A stretch of DNA of 64,000 nt, taken from the NCBI GenBank assembly GCA_963668015.2, contig CAXXCR010000037.1, positions 35,565 to 99,564 of the forward strand, in the 5' to 3' direction. This document shows, piece by piece, positions 57,906 to 64,000 of the stretch. Position numbers and translations under genes: made by a program. Below the pieces are notes generated by a model. That model had not been told where the DNA came from. It saw only the letters and a list, made by a program, of their open reading frames with translations, and searched no databases. Origin of the DNA: Ilyobacter_A sp963668015 (GTDB lineage: Bacteria; Fusobacteriota; Fusobacteriia; Fusobacteriales; Fusobacteriaceae). Numbering within the stretch: position 1 is the stretch's first letter; each line of letters opens with the position of its first letter.

Positions 57906-58755
57906 AGTACTCACTAACCTTTGTTTTTAATTCTTTAAACAATTTCGGCATAGGCATCGCACCAAGTCTCTCTTTTACTTCATTATCATTATCAAATTTC
58001 CCTGGAATTAATCCACATATAGTATCTTTTTCAATGAAATCAAACATAACTCCCTTTATAGATTCAACCATTACTTTATTCTCTTTTACTTCGAGTACAT
58101 TTTGAAAAATAGGATTTTTTGTTTCATATACTCCGCCAATAGCAAATAAAGGTTTTAAATCTTCTCTTCTACCTCTTATATCTCTGTACAATAAAGCTAC
58201 TGTATCAAGCAACTTACTTACTCTCCTTGCTTTTTCAGCCTTCTCTAAATTAATTTCTCTATCTATCCCAATCTGGTCTAGATCAATTGTAAGAGTATAT
58301 CTATAATATGATTTATGAATTTCAGATTGAGCAATATTCATTCCTTTCATCTCTTCAGGAGTTCTATCTGCCAGACCTTTATTCGTTAAAAAATCAAGGT
58401 CACCTTTAAATGTTTCTAAAGAAATTGCATTAGATAGTCTTACAACTGCTGATCTAGTTTTACTCCCTTCGCCTTTTGTCGTTTTCATATATCCAAAAAA
58501 ATCTATTTCAGGATACTCTTCTATACTTGCTTCAGGTGAAAATTGTACGACATTTTTCTCTATTCTTGTTGGAGTTTTTTCTTCTCTTAATTGATCAATT
58601 ATATTATATCTAATAGCTTGTCTTGAGATGTATGTATATTGTTCCCCATCTCTTCTAGCCAGTTTCTTTAACGATGCAACATTTCCTATACCTTCACCAT
58701 AATTAGCACTTTCAGCTTCAAAAATCATTGACAACATAAGTCCTTTATTTTCCAT
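57892..58755 (-). CDS. cas7: CRISPR-associated protein Cas7 (Cst2/DevR type)
   Basis: 287 residues of the DevR/Cst2 family, the crRNA-backbone subunit of type I-B Cascade. The N-terminus MENKGLMLSMIFEAESANYG and GDGEQYTYISRQAIRYNI-like stretch (GEQYTYISRQAIRYNIIDQL near 37) are diagnostic. The ATG overlaps the cas8 stop (TAATG). Intact. Confidence 0.94.
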   Translation of the reverse strand: MENKGLMLSMIFEAESANYGEGIGNVASLKKLARRDGEQYTYISRQAIRYNIIDQLREEKTPTRIEKNVVQFSPEASIEEYPEIDFFGYMKTTKGEGSKTRSAVVRLSNAISLETFKGDLDFLTNKGLADRTPEEMKGMNIAQSEIHKSYYRYTLTIDLDQIGIDREINLEKAEKARRVSKLLDTVALLYRDIRGRREDLKPLFAIGGVYETKNPIFQNVLEVKENKVMVESIKGVMFDFIEKDTICGLIPGKFDNDNEVKERLGAMPMPKLFKELKTKVSEYYESN

Positions 58756-60433
58756 TATTTATTTCCTCCTTTTTCTGTCTTTTTCATATAGTCTTCTCCA
58801 TCCACTAAACCACTGATAAAAGCATACCCTATAGTTTTTAATTCCTCGTTACTTTTTAAACAGTCAGTAAAAAACATTGGAACTTGTTTTCCAGTGTAAA
58901 GATAGCAATTAAGTATCACATCCATAAACATCCCTTTATTATTTGTTTTTAAAGCATTTAAAAGTTTGTACGCTATTCCATTTAATTTGTTTTCTGAGCT
59001 TTTATTTTTGTATTCTTCTCTTAAATAATAACCAGCTCCACTATAACTTTTTAAAATATCTTTTTCTTTATCTGCCATGTATCCTGCCCCCTTTAAAAAA
59101 TTAAAATTTATTCTAATAACTCTATTAATCGTTGAATAATTGAAAAATGATGCTTTTGGTTTTGTTAATTTTTGAATAAAAAGTTTATGTATAAGTAAAA
59201 ATTGATTTTCATTATTGAAAAGTTTTTTAACTAGTTCCTCATAAACTCTAAAATATGTATCCACTTCCTTATGACTTGCTTTAATAAGTTTATTTAGATC
59301 ATCTTTTGAGTCTCTAATTATTTTCAAAACATTCTTTGAAAGTATATTAAATCTATACTTTTCAGTTTCGTATCTTACTACTTGTATATCTGCTAATTCA
59401 TATTTAAAATGGTCATTTACTTTTTCATTTAAGGCTGTGATAATACTTTTAAATGTTGTGTTAGAGTTCATCTCGCTATCTTTCAATATTTCTTTATTTA
59501 TTTTATTGCACAAATCTAACAAATTTTTGTACATCATGATTGTCATTTACAAATATCCCTCTGTCGTACACATAAGTAAATCCGGCAGGTACGCATGAAT
59601 ACACCAATTTACATATAGGACAAATTGCTATATCATTATTAAAATTCCACACATGAGATGGCTTTCTGTTAGTATCAAACCCTGTGGCATTAAGAAAATT
59701 CATCTCTATATTTAGATTCGGAATTAAATTATCACACGTAAAACAACTATATCTATATTTATGTTTTTCTCCTTTTATATACTCTTTCGTCTCAACTGGG
59801 AAATAGTTTTTATAGTCTAAATAAATATTTTTCTCCTTTGTCTGAGGATTTAGTACAGACACTCCATTCCAAGCATTTTTTATAATAGTATAAATAACAT
59901 TTTTTCCAGCTATATACTTTTTTGATTCTTTCAAAGAATAAAACTCAATAATTTCTTTAATAAGACCTATTGCCAACTTTATGTCATCAATTCTATCACT
60001 TATAATTTCTTTTTTCTTTAACTTTATCTTTTTTAAATTTTTCTCTTTTTCGAGTATTGGAAATTTATTTTCTATGAGCTCATAAGCTGCTTTATGACTA
60101 TTACTTTTGATTTTTTGTTTTTGCATCCTCTATATACTTATTTAAATTTTCTAGCGCTTTCTCATCAAAATTTTTATACTCATTTAACTCAAATCTTTCT
60201 ATCTCTTCACCATAAGAAACAATCTTTGACCAAGCTAGTCTTTTTTCATAAATGTTTATAAAATAATTAAAAAATTTCTCATCAAAATTATCCAAACTCT
60301 CTATTTTAAAAGATACATCTTGACCATTATAGATTACTTCATCTCCTGAATGTTCCAGTATATTAACTAAACCTACAATCCCGGCATTATATAACCAGTC
60401 TCCTAAAGTCAGCGTAATCATATTCTCGCTCAA
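58755..60433 (-). pseudogene. cas8b1: cas8b1/cst1 large subunit, broken into three frames
   Basis: Three overlapping frames make up one Cst1-type Cas8: 60101-60433 (start, LTLGDWLYNAGIVGLVNILE), 59503-60126 (with the CFTC and CPIC zinc pairs that define the CXXC-CXXC family) and 58755-59546 (C-terminal helical part). Each junction lies in an A tract (A6 near plus 60110, A5 near plus 59522-59526), and removing one A at each restores one chain of exactly 559 codons, e.g. HDVQNLLDLCNKIN across the second. The start is TTG 60433 after AGGGGG. As written, no full-length Cascade large subunit can be made. Confidence 0.82.
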
Positions 60434-60444
60434 AACATCACCCC

Positions 60445-61179
60445 CTATTCCACTATCTCGAGCATACCGAATCCGGCGCTCTTCTTACTAGAAAATCCTG
60501 CCTTGTAAAAATAGTCCAAAAGATAGTTTTTCCCCCTTTATTTCAAACACACCCAAAGTACAGGGAATTGTCAGCTCATAATTTTTTATCAACGCCATTT
60601 TGGTATCTATATCATTTATTTCAAGCCCGTCAATGTCCTTGTCTACATCAAAATCAAATACTCCCTTTAGTTGATGTTTTAAGTTGCTCTTCAAGACTTC
60701 AACAGCTTGGTCATCTTCTACGGTATAAAAGTTATCCCTGTTCCCTTGCTTCATATGCTCCCTTATAATTACAGGTGAAAAAGTCTTAAATACAGCTCTA
60801 TCCCCTTTTATTACTTTCTCTCGAATTAAATTCACTTTTTTTAAACTTAAGAAGTTATCATTTCCAATATGAAACTTCTCACATTTTGACCCCAAAGCAG
60901 CATTATAAAAATGAAGTCCTGTTTCTGTGTCATAGGTTGAAAAATTCAATATGACTTTGTTATCTTTCAGTATTATCTTATCTCCGGACATTTGGCACTG
61001 CCCAAGGTAAACCGAAAAAGTATATGATTTTTGGATATTATCCCTGTTTTTATAAAATTTATCATAAACCGTTTTGTCGTATTCACTGAAAATTTTCTTT
61101 AGAAAAGATATAAATTTTCGTCTGTAATCAATAGGAATTTCTTTTTTTTTTCTATTTCAAATACAATTGAAAATCTCAA
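60445..61179 (-). pseudogene. cas6: cas6 pre-crRNA endonuclease with two frameshifts
   Basis: The longest open part (60488-60991) is only the middle. Reading upstream in the right frame gives RRKFISFLKKIFSEYDKTVY and, after an A10 tract (plus 61142-61151), the start MRFSIVFEIEKK from TTG 61179 behind AAGGAG. Downstream, a T5 tract (plus 60507-60511) shifts out of a frame that continues YKAGFSSKKSAGFGMLEIVE to a stop at 60445-60447. This glycine-rich GFG end is the Cas6 signature, and its stop abuts the cas8 ribosome binding site. Corrected length is about 243-244 residues. Cas6 cuts the repeat to make crRNA. Confidence 0.82.
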
Positions 61180-61225
61180 CTTTACCCACTCTCCTTGCTA
61201 AATTTAAGATATAAAATACTACATC

Positions 61226-61253
61226 GTAAATAAAATGAACATTTTATCTTTAC
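61226..61253 (-). promoter_or_regulatory. Palindrome upstream of the cas operon
   Basis: The arms GTAAATAAAATG (61226-61237) and CATTTTATCTTTAC (61240-61253) form a near-perfect inverted repeat 47 bases before the cas6 start. This position suits an operator for a regulator of the cas operon. The remainder of the 240-base gap to the RNase H gene shows no gene. Confidence 0.4.
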
Positions 61254-61421
61254 TATAAAAGTTTACTTCTACTTTTCCAAAAAAGTCAATAGTTTTCCTT
61301 TCCTTATCGACACTAAAATAATAAAACAAACCTTATTCATATCAAGATCAACAACTTGACTCCTTTTACACGATTTATAAATTTAAGGAGTACACCGTTA
61401 CAAACAACTAAAAAAAGAGTG

Positions 61422-62191
61422 TCATACGCTCTTGGCTTTTTTCCTGACATTTTCATCCACCCTGTTGTGAATCTTGTTTGACCTGTGCCCCTTTAAACCA
61501 TACCCATTCAATGTATTTATCGCCGATTATCTTATCAAGTCTTATCCAATCATCCACATTTTTGGCTCTGGTTCCGTTTTGCTGTCATAAATCCGTTTTC
61601 ACGCCAATAAAACATCCATTCAGTTATCCCTTTTCTTACATATTGAGAATCTGTATAAATTCTGACCTCCTGCCTTTCCGTTCTTTCCAGAAAGTTTAAT
61701 ACTGCCAGCAGTTCCAAGTGCAACGAACTTTTAGAATCTGCTTTCTCGTATATCTCATATACAATTACCCCGTTTTCAACTTCAGCATACCCGTAAGCAC
61801 CCGAGGCTGATTTCTCGTCAAAACTCCCGTCTGTGTATATCTCCACAAGCTTTTTCGCACTCTCTTTGACCACATACACCCTGCTTTTTTCAGTAACGAT
61901 AATATTGCTTTTGTCGTTAAACTTTTCCGTATCCTTTTTATCAATCAAAGAAAAATCTAATTTAGAGCCCACTTCATATGTATCCGCCCTTTTATTGTGA
62001 AGCAATTTTCTAAATTGTTCTTCGTTTTCCAATAAAAATTTTCCCAATCTATCTTCTTTATCAATGTGTAGTTCTTTTTTCTTCGGGTTAAATCTAATAT
62101 AAGTCAAATCAGCTTCTTTCCGTTTACTAATTTTTATCGTATATTCATCTTCTCGTTTTTCGACTATCTCAAATCTAAGTAAAACCAGCAT
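61422..62191 (-). pseudogene. RNase H domain protein with two frameshifts
   Basis: The open part (61550-62191) holds an N-terminal unknown domain (~110 residues) and most of a type I RNase H: Asp in EIYTDGSFD near 118, Glu in SSLHLELLAV near 157, Asp in RIYTDSQYV near 178. It breaks after NGFMTAKRN. An extra C near plus 61575 and a G4 instead of G3 near plus 61488 shift the frame; correcting both continues through RAKNVDDWIRLD, WVWFKGHRSNK and HNRVDENV (fourth catalytic Asp) to a stop at 61422-61424, giving 256 codons. GGAGGAG supports the start. It would degrade RNA in RNA-DNA hybrids. Confidence 0.75.
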
Positions 62192-62281
62192 TTCTCCTCC
62201 ATATATATCTTAATTAAACTATACCCTTAATTATATCATATTTTTGCTTTTCATCCTTAGCTATGATGTTTATAATTAATT

Positions 62282-62310
62282 TTGTAATCCTGACTAAAAA
62301 ATGGTATAAT
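62282..62310 (+). promoter_or_regulatory. Promoter of the PAS-domain gene
   Basis: TTGTAA (62282-62287) and TATAAT (62305-62310) with a 17-base spacer, 64 bases before the ATG. The pair matches the SNF2 promoter. Confidence 0.6.
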
Positions 62311-62373
62311 ATTAACCATAACAGCGTCAAAAAGCTATCATTGAGTTGGTGGCTCATTATTGGAGGAAGAAAT

Positions 62374-62757
62374 ATGAAAGAAAAAGTTTTATTAGATATT
62401 ATAAACAAAAAAAGAGACTCCATAAGCACGCTCTTGAACAGTGTATCTACACCTATTTATTATAAAGAAAAAGACGGATCTTTGGTAGAATTTAATAAAG
62501 CTTTTGAAAAATTATTGGGAATGTCCAGAGAAGAACTTCTAGGAAAAACTCTTTTCGATCTCTGCCCAAAAGAGTATGCAGAAAAGTATTCTAATCAAGA
62601 TAAGTATCTTTTGGAAAATCCAGGTGTGCAAATATATGAACATGATGTTAAAATGAATAATGGAGTGACATTCAAAGCACGGTTTAAAAAATCTACTTTT
62701 TTGAATGAAAAAAAGGAAGCTATAGGTATAATCGGGATAATACATGTCTGCAAATAA
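62374..62757 (+). CDS. Stand-alone PAS-domain protein
   Basis: 127 residues: a short helix, then one complete PAS fold (TPIYYKEKDGSLVEFNKAFE, GMSREELLGKTLFDLCPKEYA, FKARFKKSTFLNEKKEAIGI). There is no output domain, so it must act through a partner. ATTGGAGGAAG sets the ATG at 62374; an upstream in-frame ATG at 62263 would precede the promoter. Likely a sensor or adaptor. Confidence 0.82.
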   Translation: MKEKVLLDIINKKRDSISTLLNSVSTPIYYKEKDGSLVEFNKAFEKLLGMSREELLGKTLFDLCPKEYAEKYSNQDKYLLENPGVQIYEHDVKMNNGVTFKARFKKSTFLNEKKEAIGIIGIIHVCK

Positions 62758-62941
62758 TATATTAAAATAGAAAAGTAAGTTTTACCTGTTGTTTTCAGAT
62801 TAAGATCTAAATCTAATATCAAAACAGAACCCTTTAGACAGTCTCCATAAGTTTATATAAATCCCAATTAAAATTGGTGATTATATTCAGCTCTATCTCC
62901 GATGCAAAAACAAATTCACTGTAAAAATATTATAATTTTTT

Positions 62942-62970
62942 AAACGGAACCTTCTATGGTTCCGTTTTTT
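62942..62970 (+). terminator. Terminator downstream of the PAS gene
   Basis: AAACGGAACC (62942-62951) pairs with GGTTCCGTTT (62958-62967) around six bases, and the arm runs into a T tract. The 298-base gap from 62758 to 63055 shows nothing else recognisable. Confidence 0.85.
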
Positions 62971-63055
62971 ATTTACAACTGTTTTACAAGAGTTAACTCT
63001 ATATTTTACATTTTAATGTTATTTTATTCTAAAGAAAAAGAAAGGCGGTTTAAAA

Positions 63056-64000
63056 TTGAAAAAACATCGACAGAACCTTATTTTCGTAATAATTGTACTT
63101 TTAATTGATATAGCACTTCTCTTCATGCCAACTGAATTCGGAAAGATTTCCAAAGAAAAATCCCAAAACAGCAAAAGGGTAAGGGCAAAAATAATTGCCG
63201 TGGACAACAGCGAACTGAAATCTATGGGAGTAGTCAGTGTCGGCGAGCAGGTGATGGACATTGAGGTGTTAAACGGTAAATTCAAAGGCCAAAAATTAAA
63301 AGCTGTAAATCATTTAGTGGGAAAGCTGGAACTGGATAAAGTTTTCAAAACCGGCGATACAGCTTTAACGGTACTTAACTTTGATGCAAACGGAAAAGGT
63401 ATAATCTTTGCAAATGTTATAGATCACTACAGAATAAACGTGGAGCTGGCTTTGTTTATCATCTTTTCATCAATGCTGATACTGTATTCCGGCTGGACAG
63501 GATTTAAGTCGCTGGTATCATTTGTGAGCACACTTATTTTCATATGGAAACTGCTCATACCGGGATTCCTTAAAGGTTATGATCCTGTACTGCTGTCTCT
63601 CATAGTAATCGGAGGGCTCACTGCCATTATAGTATATCTGGTGGCCGGGATAAACAAAAAGGGACATGTAGCATTTCTAGGGGCATTTTGCGGTATTTCA
63701 TTTACCTGTGCTATGTCTGTTGTATTCGGCAGATATTTCAAGCTCAGCGGGGCAATCAAACCCTTTTCAGAGACTTTGCTTTACAACGGTTTTGGGGATC
63801 TTGACTTGGACAAATTGCTTTTTTCCAGCATATTTATAGGAGCCGCAGGGGCTGTGATGGATATCGCAATGGATATATCCGTTTCAATGTGGGAAGTCAA
63901 GGAAAAGAAACCTAATATTTCACCACAGGAACTCTTGTTTTCCGGACTTCGTGTAGGCAGGTCTGTGACTGGAACCATGACGACTACACTTTTACTGGCG
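63056..64000 (+). CDS. YibE/F-like multi-pass membrane protein (incomplete)
   Basis: Open from a TTG at 63056 (AAAGGCGG seven bases upstream) to the window edge, 315 residues so far. The first hydrophobic segment is near 8-25; a soluble beta-rich domain (AKIIAVDNSELKSMGVVSVG, EVLNGKFKGQKL) about 45-130; then at least five membrane segments from about 137. It includes a GAAGAVMDIAMDISVSMWEV stretch typical of the YibE/F family. The function of the family is unknown; transport is suspected. Confidence 0.8.
   Translation, partial: MKKHRQNLIFVIIVLLIDIALLFMPTEFGKISKEKSQNSKRVRAKIIAVDNSELKSMGVVSVGEQVMDIEVLNGKFKGQKLKAVNHLVGKLELDKVFKTGDTALTVLNFDANGKGIIFANVIDHYRINVELALFIIFSSMLILYSGWTGFKSLVSFVSTLIFIWKLLIPGFLKGYDPVLLSLIVIGGLTAIIVYLVAGINKKGHVAFLGAFCGISFTCAMSVVFGRYFKLSGAIKPFSETLLYNGFGDLDLDKLLFSSIFIGAAGAVMDIAMDISVSMWEVKEKKPNISPQELLFSGLRVGRSVTGTMTTTLLLA

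Noticed and set aside
61478..61699. 73-codon plus-strand frame opposite RNase H
   Set aside because: The minus strand carries RNase H catalytic motifs across this stretch once two indels are corrected.

Overview
The window is a low-GC (about one third G+C) stretch of bacterial chromosome that looks like Fusobacteriota, probably a marine or anaerobic member of the Ilyobacter/Propionigenium/Psychrilyobacter type. Grounds for this are the split transketolase, the Asp23-AmaP-DUF2273 set, AT-rich codon use, frequent TTG/GTG starts and strong AGGAGG ribosome binding sites. No 16S rRNA gene is present, so the species assignment is inference.

1-11.5 kb is core genome: the end of a winged-helix (possibly dprA) gene, a tRNA-Thr/Glu/Tyr cluster, tuf, a YdjM-like membrane protein, split transketolase, then a dense run ftsE-like, ftsX, envC-like, nadK, recN, xer-like, era. 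Two of these (the FtsE-like and Xer-like proteins) keep the family fold but have lost nearly all catalytic residues. 11.5-12.9 kb is a tandem array of six copies of a gene for a ~45-residue secreted peptide, behind a promoter and a hairpin/terminator leader. 13-20 kb holds a MarR regulator, a HAD phosphatase and a SNF2 helicase with an unknown 588-residue partner, the last two flanked by inverted copies of a palindromic repeat. 19.6-24.9 kb is a fructose locus: DeoR regulator, DUF3892 protein, two tandem 1-phosphofructokinases and a IIABC fructose PTS protein. 25.5-35.5 kb is again core: dnaE, accB-like (without the biotinyl lysine), accC, asp23, amaP, DUF2273, nusB, a receiver-STAS-receiver-PP2C regulator, bioB.

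35.6-45.4 kb is an integrated element of about 9.8 kb unlike its surroundings. It has a rolling-circle-type replication initiator, a putative ssDNA-binding protein, a run of small and structural-looking proteins with T-ending codons, a GH24 lysozyme, a mutator-type DDE transposase and GC-rich intergenic hairpins. It has no Zot/pI ATPase (so not an inovirus), no terminase and no tail genes. I read it as a candidate small non-tailed virus or virus-like transposon of undescribed type, and it is the best candidate here for a new system. It abuts a convergent HNH-ankyrin gene whose last ankyrin repeat appears cut off.

47-48.7 kb encodes an EAL-CBS-GGDEF protein. 48.9-61.2 kb is a complete type I-B CRISPR-Cas locus of the Cst type: an array of 60 near-identical 30-bp repeats (59 spacers) preceded by its leader, and cas6-cas8b1-cas7-cas5-cas3-cas4-cas1-cas2, all on the minus strand. 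The interference and processing genes (cas6, cas8b1, cas3) and the adjacent RNase H gene carry seven apparent single- or double-base indels, nearly all in homopolymers, while cas1, cas2, cas4, cas5 and cas7 are intact. This is either recent decay, slippage-controlled expression or local sequencing error. The window ends with a PAS-domain protein and the start of a YibE/F-like membrane protein.
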